A stretch of DNA of 64,000 bases, taken from positions 124,001-188,000 of the forward strand of contig CAXYDR010000003.1 of NCBI GenBank assembly GCA_964276095.1. Reading direction: 5' to 3'. The DNA is from GCA-2733415 sp964276095. Its GTDB lineage: Bacteria; Bacteroidota; Bacteroidia; Flavobacteriales; Flavobacteriaceae. This document shows positions 1 to 7,221 of this stretch, piece by piece. Position 1 is the stretch's first letter, and each line of letters opens with the position of its first letter. A program made the translations under genes and the position numbers. The notes beneath the pieces are model-generated. The model was given only the letters and a program-made list of their open reading frames with translations, had not been told where the DNA came from and searched no databases.

Positions 1-446
1 TAACTCCACGCTCCTGTTGGTGGAGAATTATTTCCATTATAATCTTTAGTTCCAAAAGCATTAAATACTTTTATAAAATCTTGCTTGTTTTTAAACTTTT
101 CGAATACTGCTAAAATGGTATCATCGTCAGTACCGTAAAAACCCATCCATTTATCATTAAAAGCATCTAGCAACTGTTGAGCGTAATTATTAGCTTCTGT
201 TTGTGTAATAGTAGATCCTACTGAAGAACCTCCAGTTCCTCCTACATTATCATCAATTGGTTCGCCAGCTATTTTTTTACCAATTCCTGTAACTCCTTTG
301 TATAAAAGGTACCCAACTATTAAACCTCCTACAACTTTGTAAGTAGTAGGGTTAACTGCTAAACTTTCAACTGTTTTAGTTGCTTTAGTAAAAGCTTTTT
401 TTCCAGTCTTTTTTAATTCGGTTTTAGTTGGTAATTTTGTACTCAT
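1..446 (-). CDS. Partial membrane protein with annexin-like segment (element structural block)
   Basis: The C-terminus lies beyond the left edge; 148 codons are visible from an ATG at 446. The N-terminus is lysine/threonine-rich, followed by one membrane segment (about residues 37-53), a Gly/Ser linker, and a segment (about 84-135) containing YGTDDDTILAVF and an AFGTKDY end. That segment reads like a single annexin repeat, whose calcium loop is typically GxGTDE. The resemblance is by eye only, and one repeat is not enough for a classical annexin. It is the most distal visible gene of the leftward block 5550-1 and follows the 61-aa gene by 29 bp. A virion or membrane-associated role is inferred from position. 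The name is uncertain; the gene itself is well supported. Confidence 0.75.
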   Translation of the reverse strand, partial: MSTKLPTKTELKKTGKKAFTKATKTVESLAVNPTTYKVVGGLIVGYLLYKGVTGIGKKIAGEPIDDNVGGTGGSSVGSTITQTEANNYAQQLLDAFNDKWMGFYGTDDDTILAVFEKFKNKQDFIKVFNAFGTKDYNGNNSPPTGAWS

Positions 447-475
447 TGGTTAGTTTTTAAGGGGTTAAACTGGTG

Positions 476-661
476 TTAAAACATCATTTTAATCATGTTC
501 CAGTTTTTACTTATTTTATCTTTTGCTTTAACTGGGTTTTCAGCAAGTATTGCTACTTTGTTAAGTGTTTCAACATCTAGTTTTGCAATTATTTCTAATG
601 CTTTTGTTTTGTGTTGTAATTCAAAAACTGTTGCGTGTGGTATGTTTAATTTGGAAGCCAT
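476..661 (-). CDS. Small hypothetical protein (61 aa)
   Basis: A short ORF with an ATG start, placed in line with its neighbours: 11 bp after the 304-aa gene and 29 bp before the partial membrane-protein gene. The product is lysine-rich and predicted mostly helical, with no signal peptide, membrane segment or recognisable motif. I do not recognise the family. Tight spacing inside the leftward operon is the main reason to believe it is real. Confidence 0.6.
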   Translation of the reverse strand: MASKLNIPHATVFELQHKTKALEIIAKLDVETLNKVAILAENPVKAKDKISKNWNMIKMMF

Positions 662-672
662 ATTGTGAATTT

Positions 673-1587
673 TTATTTTGGTTGTAATAAATTATTTATT
701 TGTTGTAATGTTTCAGTATCGAAAATTGTTTTGTTAATTATGTTTAAATACAATTGTGAGTGTACTTCAGTAAAATCAACCGCTGTTATTGTATCTAACA
801 ACTTTGTTTTTATCTCTGAATAGGTTGGTTTTGGTGGTTGTTCGGCTGGTGCTGCTAAACCTGCTACTGGTGCTGGTGCAAGCCTTTCAAATAAGCCAAG
901 AACCATAGGAACAAACCTTTCTGCTACTTCTACACCTTTGTCTGATACAATAGGTTTTTTAGCTTTTTCTAAGTCCTTTTCGTGAGTTTCTTTAAGCGTT
1001 GAAAATTCTCTTTTTAAATCTCGGATATCATAGTTTTGATCCTTGAATTTATCTGAAAGAATATTGTATTTTTCTTCCCAACTTTTTGCATTCTGCAAAG
1101 CAGTATCTAAAGACTCCTTTGTTTCTTCGTACTTATCAGCTTTAGAATACGTATTAAATGCCTGTACCTGAGCTTGATTTAAACCGCCCATTAAACCAAC
1201 TTGTAGTGGTTGTTCCATAATTGGTTGTGTTGTTGGTTGTTGGGGTAATGTAGGAGCAGCAACGCTATTAATTGCCACTGCCTGAACTACATTTTCACTA
1301 ACTTCCATATTAGTATTTTGAGTACTGTTTAATACTACTTTTACCCGTTGTTTATTTTTACACACATAATCGTTTGAAGTACCGTTTTTACGCTTTAAAA
1401 AAACTGTGATATTTTTATACCCAGCAGCTTCAATATTATTTAAAGCATCAGGAACACTAGCTATTCCCTGTATTTTTAAATCAGCTAATGTGCTATAATT
1501 TAAAATCCATCGTCCATTAGTATTATCCTTTACTGCAATACCATAGTTAAAGTTATCGGTTACTTTGTCTATTATGTCTTGTATCAT
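673..1587 (-). CDS. Coiled-coil protein, element structural block
   Basis: This 304-aa protein has a small alpha/beta N-terminus (about 1-90), a Pro/Gln/Thr-rich linker (about 110-135), a heptad-rich coiled coil (about 150-215) and an Ala/Pro-rich segment before a helical C-terminus. No enzyme motif is visible. Its start overlaps the stop of the preceding 97-aa gene by one base (TAATG), which suggests translational coupling. By position it belongs to the same transcription unit as the small beta-rich proteins upstream. A scaffold or virion-associated role is inference only; the family is not recognised. Confidence 0.75.
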   Translation of the reverse strand: MIQDIIDKVTDNFNYGIAVKDNTNGRWILNYSTLADLKIQGIASVPDALNNIEAAGYKNITVFLKRKNGTSNDYVCKNKQRVKVVLNSTQNTNMEVSENVVQAVAINSVAAPTLPQQPTTQPIMEQPLQVGLMGGLNQAQVQAFNTYSKADKYEETKESLDTALQNAKSWEEKYNILSDKFKDQNYDIRDLKREFSTLKETHEKDLEKAKKPIVSDKGVEVAERFVPMVLGLFERLAPAPVAGLAAPAEQPPKPTYSEIKTKLLDTITAVDFTEVHSQLYLNIINKTIFDTETLQQINNLLQPK

Positions 1588-1880
1588 TATCCGGGGCAGT
1601 TTGTTGGTTGTGTTTCCTTTGGTAGTATTACTTTTTGATAAATAATATTTGCTCTGTTTTCGGTTACGTTTGCTCCTGAAAAATTTATTTCATCTAAATC
1701 GAAAGTATAATAACAACCACCATACGGCGCATGGAAAGGATTTCCATTAGGTTCTACGGTTTCGCCCATAACATCAAAGTTTAAAGTACCCTTGTTATAG
1801 ATAGATATTTGCGAAACTTGTTCCAAAACTTCCTGTGTAGCTTTGGTTATAGTTTTCTTTTTTAGAGTAGATTTAAGCAT
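1587..1880 (-). CDS. Small beta-rich protein (97 aa)
   Basis: After a lysine-rich N-terminus the protein is predicted to be mainly beta-strand, with an aromatic patch around GGCYYTFDLDEINF (about residues 54-67), and ends in TNCPG. It overlaps the upstream 120-aa gene by 8 bp and the downstream 304-aa gene by 1 bp, so the three genes are tightly coupled. A minor capsid or spike-type protein is plausible because of size, predicted fold and position, but no homology can be claimed from sequence reading. Confidence 0.7.
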   Translation of the reverse strand: MLKSTLKKKTITKATQEVLEQVSQISIYNKGTLNFDVMGETVEPNGNPFHAPYGGCYYTFDLDEINFSGANVTENRANIIYQKVILPKETQPTNCPG

Positions 1881-2235
1881 TAGTACAAGTTATTTCTTCA
1901 TGTACTAAAACCATTTCCATAACTACATTTGTAGCTGGAGCTGTTTTTGTAATGATTGTAAATGTTAGTACTTGGTTTTCAGCTTCAAGATTCAAAGGCA
2001 ACATACTTGACATAAAAGAACCTCCTGAACGCCTAAACCACTCTCTTACATCTAAGGCAACAATTGGTTTTTCATCTTGCCCTTGCAAAGTAGCGGTTAC
2101 AATATCCTTTGGTAATAAAGAAGCGTCTGCAACCGTTACAAAAGCACCAATTATTCTACCTGTTTTTTGCGGAAATTCACTCTCAGCATCCTTTTCAGTT
2201 GCTATTAGTGTTAATTTTGCTTTTGATGTTTTCAT
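1873..2235 (-). CDS. Small beta-rich protein, possible single jelly-roll (120 aa)
   Basis: The sequence alternates hydrophobic strands along almost its whole length (for example KLTLIATEK, RIIGAFVTV, KPIVALDVREWF, VLTFTIITKT and VVMEMVLVHEE). This pattern is compatible with a compact eight-strand sandwich. It is the first gene after the terminator-like hairpin at 2249-2287 and overlaps the 97-aa gene by 8 bp. A capsid-type single jelly-roll protein is my leading guess, made from strand pattern and neighbourhood only. A structure prediction would decide. Confidence 0.7.
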   Translation of the reverse strand: MKTSKAKLTLIATEKDAESEFPQKTGRIIGAFVTVADASLLPKDIVTATLQGQDEKPIVALDVREWFRRSGGSFMSSMLPLNLEAENQVLTFTIITKTAPATNVVMEMVLVHEEITCTNA

Positions 2236-2248
2236 GTTAAATTTTGGA

Positions 2249-2287
2249 TTAAAAAAAAGCCTACCTATTTTTTAGGTAGGCTTTTTA
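2249..2287 (-). terminator. Strong hairpin terminator inside the structural operon
   Basis: AAAAAGCCTACCTA and TAGGTAGGCTTTTT form a near-perfect stem around a short T-rich loop, with A/T tracts on both sides, so it could work in either direction. It lies between the 189-aa gene (ends 2309) and the 120-aa gene (starts 2235), both read leftward. It should therefore reduce transcription of the distal genes relative to the 189-aa gene. Confidence 0.85.
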
Positions 2288-2308
2288 AATATTATTATTC
2301 TTTCTGAA

Positions 2309-2878
2309 TTACTTTGATCTTGGTACGTAACCTTTCATTGTAATTTTAATGAAGTGCACTTTAGAAGCATCTAATGCAGCTGGTAATTTACCTGTTGCTA
2401 ATAAAGAAGATTGCGCTTTTAACACCTCCATTTTTTCCAACACATGATACTTATCTTTGTTGTTGTTTGTTTCGCTGTTGTTAAAGATTGAAGCCATTAA
2501 CAAATCAACTATAGTACCTCTGTCGTCCTGAACTAACTTAAAGTTCCCGTTATTTAAAGCGGCTGGTGCAGGTAGGTTATAATCGGTAGTATCTACAGCT
2601 AAAGCATCCGCTGTTAGTTGCGCACCGTATTCTGCTTTTATTTCAGATATAACAAATGGTTTGTTTGATTCTAACATATCAGCAGGAAATGACTGCTTCC
2701 CTACTTCATCCTTTCCGTTTACATCAATAAACTCAATTATCTTCCCTGTAATTTGAGCAGTAATGATATGCTCTTTCTCTACCAAGTCTGGGCGCGCTCC
2801 ACTAACAGTAATATTTTCTTTATTTAAAAATTCTGCTAATATTCCTTTTGCTTCTACTCTTCTATCTGTTTTGTACAT
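2309..2878 (-). CDS. Beta-rich protein, candidate major structural protein (189 aa)
   Basis: The protein has no signal peptide and no membrane segment. Predicted strands include HIITAQITGKIIEFIDV, PFVISEIKAEYG, FKLVQDDRGTIVDLLMASIF and HFIKITMKGYV, with a polar Asn/Lys-rich loop near residues 132-142. It is immediately followed by a strong terminator, so it is the last gene of the most highly transcribed segment. That arrangement is typical for an abundant structural protein. Calling it a major capsid protein is inference; no family was recognised. Confidence 0.8.
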   Translation of the reverse strand: MYKTDRRVEAKGILAEFLNKENITVSGARPDLVEKEHIITAQITGKIIEFIDVNGKDEVGKQSFPADMLESNKPFVISEIKAEYGAQLTADALAVDTTDYNLPAPAALNNGNFKLVQDDRGTIVDLLMASIFNNSETNNNKDKYHVLEKMEVLKAQSSLLATGKLPAALDASKVHFIKITMKGYVPRSK

Positions 2879-2911
2879 TGTGTGTTTTTTTTTAAAAAAA
2901 ATTGGTTTTGA

Positions 2912-3403
2912 TTAAGCGAATGATTCCGCTGTATATTTGTTTGGTGTAACTTCCACCATTGGAATTATCGGAAAGTTTAAAGTTGGATAAACTGTACGTT
3001 GTGGTAATGCTGTTGTGCAACCACAAGTTGAGTCTGCTCCTTTTAATCCAGCTGAGATAAAATCCTTTACTGAATCTTTCACTTCTTTACCATCAACGAT
3101 TTCAGCGTCAAGTAAATCAGTAGTTGAAATATAATCAGAAGCTGCGCTTACTAATTTTTCTCCACCTAATCCAGCTCCTAATCCTACTACTGCTTTGTTT
3201 GCTAATCCATCAGCCATATTAGCAGATGCTAATGCAGTTAATCCGAATACTGCTAAACCAGTAATTACTTTTAATCCAGCTGATTTTTTCTTTTCTTCAG
3301 GATAGTAACTGTTTGATGCTTTACCAAGAAACATTCCTCCTGCTGCTGAACCACCCAAAACTGCTGTTTGGATGATCTCTTTTTGTTTTGGGCTTTTTGC
3401 CAT
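2912..3403 (-). CDS. Gly/Ala-rich membrane protein (163 aa)
   Basis: A basic N-terminus is followed by glycine-rich hydrophobic stretches at about residues 11-27 and 42-80. After these come an acidic region and a C-terminal part with a Cys pair in STCGCTT. No cleavable signal peptide is evident. It sits between the 264-aa membrane protein and the 189-aa beta-rich protein in the same leftward series. Glycine-rich hydrophobic proteins of this kind occur as membrane components of internal-membrane phages, which is the inference offered here; the family is not recognised. Confidence 0.75.
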   Translation of the reverse strand: MAKSPKQKEIIQTAVLGGSAAGGMFLGKASNSYYPEEKKKSAGLKVITGLAVFGLTALASANMADGLANKAVVGLGAGLGGEKLVSAASDYISTTDLLDAEIVDGKEVKDSVKDFISAGLKGADSTCGCTTALPQRTVYPTLNFPIIPMVEVTPNKYTAESFA

Positions 3404-3442
3404 AATTTGACTATTTATTAATTATTAAAATTGAATACTTAT

Positions 3443-4237
3443 TTATTTGCTCTTCTTTTTTGAAGAGCTTGCTACTTTTGTTATGAAGATTCCGAACGCT
3501 GTCCATCCAATAGCTTTTAACACTCCGTTGCTTTTAGCTGGCTGTTGGCTAGTGTTGGTTGCTGTTGGTGTTGTTCCTGGGGTTTGAATAGCATCAGAAA
3601 TTGTTTGATTGTCAGATACAGTTATAACCGTTTCTGAAGTGCTTCCTGTTACATGAACTAGAGCTTCATACTGTTTAACTACTTCCTGTCCGTTCCAGTT
3701 TAATTGCATACCGTTGACAATTGTATGGTTACTTGAAATAACTTTTACTGGTGCTTTTTCAACGTTTGACTGTAGGTTATTGTTATTTATAGTTTCCGTA
3801 ACTAAAACATTTAACTGCGCTAAAAAAGGCTCAATTGCTTGTAAGGAAATTAAAAGTGTATTGTTCTTTAATGTTTTTACATAATCAACATAGGATTGTA
3901 GTATAGCTACATCTGTTAACACCTCATTTAGTGTTGCAATAACATCGGCTGCTCCTTTTAAACCTACCCTTGCAGCTACTCCAGCGTGTATGGCTTGTAG
4001 TTTTTCAGCAATTTTATTTACTGTTGGTACAATAACATTATTCAGGTTATTGGTTGCTGTAGCTACTTCACCATCCGTATATTGAACTAAACCAATTCTT
4101 GATTCGTTATCCTGTTGATTAAAATACTCAAACGCTGCTGCTACAGCCAAGCCTAGTAAGGGGTTTATTGCTGTTGCAACTGCTGCTACTAGTACTTTCC
4201 ACCAGCGTCTTCTTCTTGATAATATTTGATTACTCAT
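3443..4237 (-). CDS. Membrane-anchored protein with hydrophobic ends (264 aa)
   Basis: The N-terminus carries RRRRWWK followed by an alanine-rich hydrophobic segment (about 15-37). The middle is largely helical with Asn-rich loops, and a second hydrophobic segment (about 238-256) precedes a lysine-rich tail. Only 2 bp separate its start from the stop of the transglutaminase-like gene, so the two are almost certainly co-translated. The bitopic layout with positively charged ends suggests a membrane-associated virion or assembly protein. No enzymatic motif is visible and no family was recognised. Confidence 0.75.
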   Translation of the reverse strand: MSNQILSRRRRWWKVLVAAVATAINPLLGLAVAAAFEYFNQQDNESRIGLVQYTDGEVATATNNLNNVIVPTVNKIAEKLQAIHAGVAARVGLKGAADVIATLNEVLTDVAILQSYVDYVKTLKNNTLLISLQAIEPFLAQLNVLVTETINNNNLQSNVEKAPVKVISSNHTIVNGMQLNWNGQEVVKQYEALVHVTGSTSETVITVSDNQTISDAIQTPGTTPTATNTSQQPAKSNGVLKAIGWTAFGIFITKVASSSKKKSK

Positions 4238-4239
4238 AA

Positions 4240-5550
4240 TTATTTAGCGTTTTTTTTATCAGCTGCTTTTTTAGCTTGTGATTTTTGATACTCATTAACT
4301 CCTAATCCAGCTGCTGCTGCCAGCATTAACAAACCAAATACACCCATACCAGCGGTTTTAGATTTTCCATTTCCAGCATCTATTTGCTGTTGTTGGTTAG
4401 TGTTGGCTGTTGTTCCTGTTCCTGTTGAAGTGTTAGGAATACCTGAAGCATTGCTTACGTTTAAATACACTTTTTTAGTACCGTTATGATCTTGTATAAT
4501 CATTGTAATACCGTTTGCTGCTAAGTTTTGTTTTAGAGCAGCAAAAACAACTGGTAAATAGTTGTTTATTGTATTATCTACCAACATTGCAGTAGCTTGG
4601 TGTGTACATGAATTTGAAGCATTTGCAGCCTGTACACCTAATACATATTGAGTTACATTAAAATATAAATCGGTTAAAATGGTTTCTTTTTCAGTATCAG
4701 ATAACTCAGGGGACAAAGCAGTTTGAATGGTTTGCTGGGTTACATTATTGATATTTTCTAAATCAGTAGTTAACTGAGTAGCACCATAAGGGCATGAACC
4801 GCCACCACCAAAAATTGAAGTAATTGAACCAAAGGCTTCTCCTAAATCAATATTGCTTAACCAGCCATCACTTCCTGAAGCTCCCTCGCTAATACTTCCC
4901 CATATATCACCTAAAGCATCTGAATTTGTTCCGTCTGTAATTCCTGAGCCATTTAAGGCATAATGTGGCATTTTAGTACTCATAAATATATCGTGTGGGT
5001 TTGTGTTTAATGGCTCTTCCATTGTTGATAGTGTACCATCAATTGTATAGTATCCTTTTGATAAATCGCCGTTTACTTGATCAAAGGGGACATTTACATA
5101 AACATGCGTGTACTCATTTGGATAATCGTGAAAAGGCTGTTTTATTCTACGGATATAATGTTTGATATTAAGATTCAAAAGCAAACAACTAGCTGTAATA
5201 GCATAGCTTTTACAATCAATACCAACTGATCTACTAGCCCATGCACATTTTGGAGATCGTAAATTTTGATTCCAACCATCAGCATTGTACTGATAATGAT
5301 TATATTCAAAATTATGTATGTTGGTTACTGTTGCTAATAGTGTTGGTTTAGCGAACAGCTTTTTAACTTTTTTAGTGTCAAGTTCCTTGGCCCATTTAAG
5401 TACCTGGTCTTTCATTTGGTTAATGGTAAATTCCGTATCACCATCACCTAAAGGAGTAGGTATGCATTTAGAAGTAGAAAAAAACGCATTGTACATAGAA
5501 CCATCCAAAAGGGGGCGTTGTAAGGTTCTATTTAATGCGCTTTTACTCAT
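4240..5550 (-). CDS. Transglutaminase-like cysteine protease/peptidase with C-terminal membrane anchor
   Basis: The N-terminal half carries a papain/transglutaminase-like triad in the expected order: Cys113 in GIDCKSYA, His149 in YTHVYV and Asp171 in TIDGTL. A glycine-rich region with a Cys (GGGGSCPYG) follows, then a helical domain and a C-terminal membrane segment (about 398-415) before a lysine-rich tail. It is the first gene of the leftward block and lies directly behind the 5551-6024 control region. Possible roles are cutting cell-wall peptides during entry or release, or maturing virion proteins; the sequence does not distinguish them. Confidence 0.8.
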   Translation of the reverse strand: MSKSALNRTLQRPLLDGSMYNAFFSTSKCIPTPLGDGDTEFTINQMKDQVLKWAKELDTKKVKKLFAKPTLLATVTNIHNFEYNHYQYNADGWNQNLRSPKCAWASRSVGIDCKSYAITASCLLLNLNIKHYIRRIKQPFHDYPNEYTHVYVNVPFDQVNGDLSKGYYTIDGTLSTMEEPLNTNPHDIFMSTKMPHYALNGSGITDGTNSDALGDIWGSISEGASGSDGWLSNIDLGEAFGSITSIFGGGGSCPYGATQLTTDLENINNVTQQTIQTALSPELSDTEKETILTDLYFNVTQYVLGVQAANASNSCTHQATAMLVDNTINNYLPVVFAALKQNLAANGITMIIQDHNGTKKVYLNVSNASGIPNTSTGTGTTANTNQQQQIDAGNGKSKTAGMGVFGLLMLAAAAGLGVNEYQKSQAKKAADKKNAK

Positions 5551-5608
5551 ATTGCAGTTAGTTTGGGTTAAACTTTAGAGCTGCAAGATGTGGGAAACAA
5601 AATATTGA

Positions 5609-5665
5609 TTTACAAAAGATTACAATACTTTACAAAAGATTACAATACTTTACAAAACTTTACAC
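5609..5665. repeat. Iteron-like 20-bp direct repeats
   Basis: TTTACAAAAGATTACAATAC occurs exactly twice head to tail (5609-5628 and 5629-5648). A third partial unit begins TTTACAAAA at 5649 and is followed by CTTTACAC. Read on the minus strand, TTTTGTAAA boxes recur every 20 bp, about two helical turns, just upstream of the leftward block. A binding array for a replication initiator or late activator is the likely meaning. Confidence 0.8.
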
Positions 5666-5691
5666 TTTATGAAGGTAATTAGGGTGTTGAC

Positions 5692-5726
5692 CAACAATAC
5701 CAACATAGTTATTGTTGGTATTGTTG
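5692..5726. repeat. Perfect 14-bp inverted repeat
   Basis: CAACAATACCAACA and its exact reverse complement TGTTGGTATTGTTG flank a 7-base spacer. There is no T-tract, so it is not an obvious terminator. It uses the same ACCAACA word that recurs through this element and lies 27 bp from the iteron-like repeats. It may be an operator, a replication-origin structure or a single-strand hairpin origin. Confidence 0.75.
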
Positions 5727-5972
5727 CTTAAAAAGGGAATGGGGTTATTTTAGGTTTGGTTAAATGTTTCCGTAACCTTGTTAATGAATAAAATTTACTA
5801 TTTATATAATAACCAATACAGCAACTTTTAAATGCTTGTTTTATCTCTCAATCTGTTTTTAAATTAAAACATTTTCCGCATTTTGTGAAGCCGTAATTTT
5901 CTGCAAAGTCAATTACATATTCTATAGTATAAATTACGGTTACTGTTGGGTTCATGCTTCTGTAAAAGTGAG

Positions 5973-5992
5973 TTTATATACTTGTTAGCAAC
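5973..5992 (+). repeat. Copy 1 of TTTATATACTTGTTRGCAAC site
   Basis: TTTATATACTTGTTAGCAAC here and TTTATATACTTGTTGGCAAC at 14243-14262 differ at one base and have the same orientation, 8.27 kb apart. Each stands just before a gene unit flanked by attC-like sequence (the ASCH-like gene here, the AAA gene at 14330). This suggests a recombination-site end rather than a chance repeat. Confidence 0.6.
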
Positions 5993-6024
5993 TATTATTA
6001 TTAAAATAGCCACTTACTCGGCTG

Positions 6025-6366
6025 TTAAAAGTTCTTACTTAATATATCCCCTAATCCGATTATAAAGCAATACCTATCATTTGCTCCCCATTCTTCCGCA
6101 CCTATCGAAATATGAATACTATCAAATTCAACTACCATTTGCCTACGGTCTTTTGAGTAACCATTTGAAAACGTAACAGTATCATAATCTTTAAAACTGT
6201 CAAAATCTTCTATATCTCCAGTCCATTCATTAGAATCAAAACCATCAAATAACCTATCAAAATAGTATTGTTTCAAATCTCGGTACTCTTCTTTTTTCTC
6301 TCCTGAAGCAATCATATCAAACCATTGCTTTTTTAAATTCAGTTGTAATGTTTTTTTATTTTTCAT
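6025..6366 (-). CDS. ASCH-like (PUA-fold) small protein
   Basis: This 113-aa protein begins with KTLQLNLKKQWFDMI and carries GEKKEEYRD near residues 22-30. It matches the GxKxxExR signature by which ASCH-domain proteins are recognised. ASCH domains have a PUA-like fold and are thought to bind RNA or modified bases; this one's target is unknown. The gene is bracketed by GTTAGCAAC (5984-5992) and GTTGCTAAC...GTTAG (6418-6477). It therefore looks like a self-contained insert even though it lies in the same direction as the surrounding early genes. Confidence 0.7.
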   Translation of the reverse strand: MKNKKTLQLNLKKQWFDMIASGEKKEEYRDLKQYYFDRLFDGFDSNEWTGDIEDFDSFKDYDTVTFSNGYSKDRRQMVVEFDSIHISIGAEEWGANDRYCFIIGLGDILSKNF

Positions 6367-6417
6367 ATTTGTTTGTTATTTCCTTCGTTCCTCAGTCAGG
6401 CTATTTTTAAAAATTAC

Positions 6418-6477
6418 AGTTGCTAACAAAACCTATAAAAAGCATTGAAAATAACGCTTCATAGCTAAACGTTAGAG
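6418..6477 (+). repeat. attC-like element, about 60 bp
   Basis: GTTGCTAAC opens and GTTAGAG closes a segment whose inner halves are partly self-complementary (CCTAT...ATAGC and AAGC...GCTT). The length, and the CTAAC/GTTAG ends, resemble an integron cassette recombination site. It lies on the far side of the ASCH-like gene from the GTTAGCAAC site at 5984. Confidence 0.45.
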
Positions 6478-6481
6478 TTTA

Positions 6482-6766
6482 TTACTCAGGATCTATTCCC
6501 TTTTGTAATTTTTCTAATAGCTGTATTTCTTCTTTAGTAAATTTAACACTGCTCCAAGGTTGACCTATGTCAGAAACATAGTTAGAGTTAGAGCAATTAA
6601 AAATATGTTCCATAAATCGAGTAAGCAACGAAACGCTAACAACACTTTTATTTAATTGCTTTGTTAGTACTTTGTTTTCTTTTGTAAGCTCTTCTATCGC
6701 TTGCAAAGCATGTCTAAGTTGTGTTTCAATACTTAGTGTATTCATTAAGTTTTTATCTTGTTTCAT
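6482..6766 (-). CDS. Small coiled-coil hypothetical protein (94 aa)
   Basis: The first half has heptad character (about residues 10-40, with LEELTKENKVLTKQ-like spacing). The second half has no recognisable motif and ends in an acidic helix. It is in series with the neighbouring leftward genes and follows the 111-aa gene by 66 bp. It starts at ATG 6766; another Met (MNTLSIETQL) lies 7 residues in. The family is not recognised. Confidence 0.65.
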   Translation of the reverse strand: MKQDKNLMNTLSIETQLRHALQAIEELTKENKVLTKQLNKSVVSVSLLTRFMEHIFNCSNSNYVSDIGQPWSSVKFTKEEIQLLEKLQKGIDPE

Positions 6767-6832
6767 TTATTTTATTTAGTTATTAATTCCGCAACAAACC
6801 ATAGCTAAAACATTATAAGTAATTGTGTTTAC

Positions 6833-7168
6833 CTATATTTTAAGCTCAAAACCAATTATCTTTAAGTATTTATACACGTTTAAAGCATTATAAAGCCTTG
6901 CTGTTGGTTCATAAAATTTATTTGGCATATCAGGGTCACCACTATTTTGGTTTAGATACATTGTACCATCATTGTAAATAGTAAAAGAAAAATCACTTTT
7001 ACTTTCAGGTACAGAAAAGTAAAACCAAAAAAAATCATTATCCCCTACAAATAACTTGTCATCCAATACAGGAGTTTCATCGGTATCACCCAATATTATT
7101 TTTGCTATTTTTAATAAATGAGAATCAATATCATTTAAACTATCTATTACCTCGATTAAGTTTTTCAT
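6833..7168 (-). CDS. Hypothetical protein (111 aa)
   Basis: The product is acidic, with a helical N-terminus (about 1-30), a beta-rich middle containing FFWFYFSVPES and FSFTIYNDGTMYLNQ, and a short helical end. No signal peptide or membrane segment is present. It lies in the leftward early-gene series between the 55-aa and 94-aa genes. I do not recognise it; codon use and operon position support that it is coding. Confidence 0.65.
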   Translation of the reverse strand: MKNLIEVIDSLNDIDSHLLKIAKIILGDTDETPVLDDKLFVGDNDFFWFYFSVPESKSDFSFTIYNDGTMYLNQNSGDPDMPNKFYEPTARLYNALNVYKYLKIIGFELKI

Positions 7169-7221
7169 TATCTATATTTTAATTCTTTATTTACTCTTAA
7201 AAACTACTTATAACAAAACCT

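Larger units (their letters stand above)
5551..6024. other. 474-bp control region without a gene
   Basis: No convincing ORF is present. From left to right the region holds the upstream region of the transglutaminase-like gene, two exact 20-bp direct repeats plus a partial third (5609-5665), a hairpin with 14-bp perfect arms (5692-5726), an AT-rich stretch, and a TTTATATACTTGTTRGCAAC site (5973-5992) that recurs at 14.24 kb. The layout suits a late promoter under repeat-binding control or a replication origin. Confidence 0.7.
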
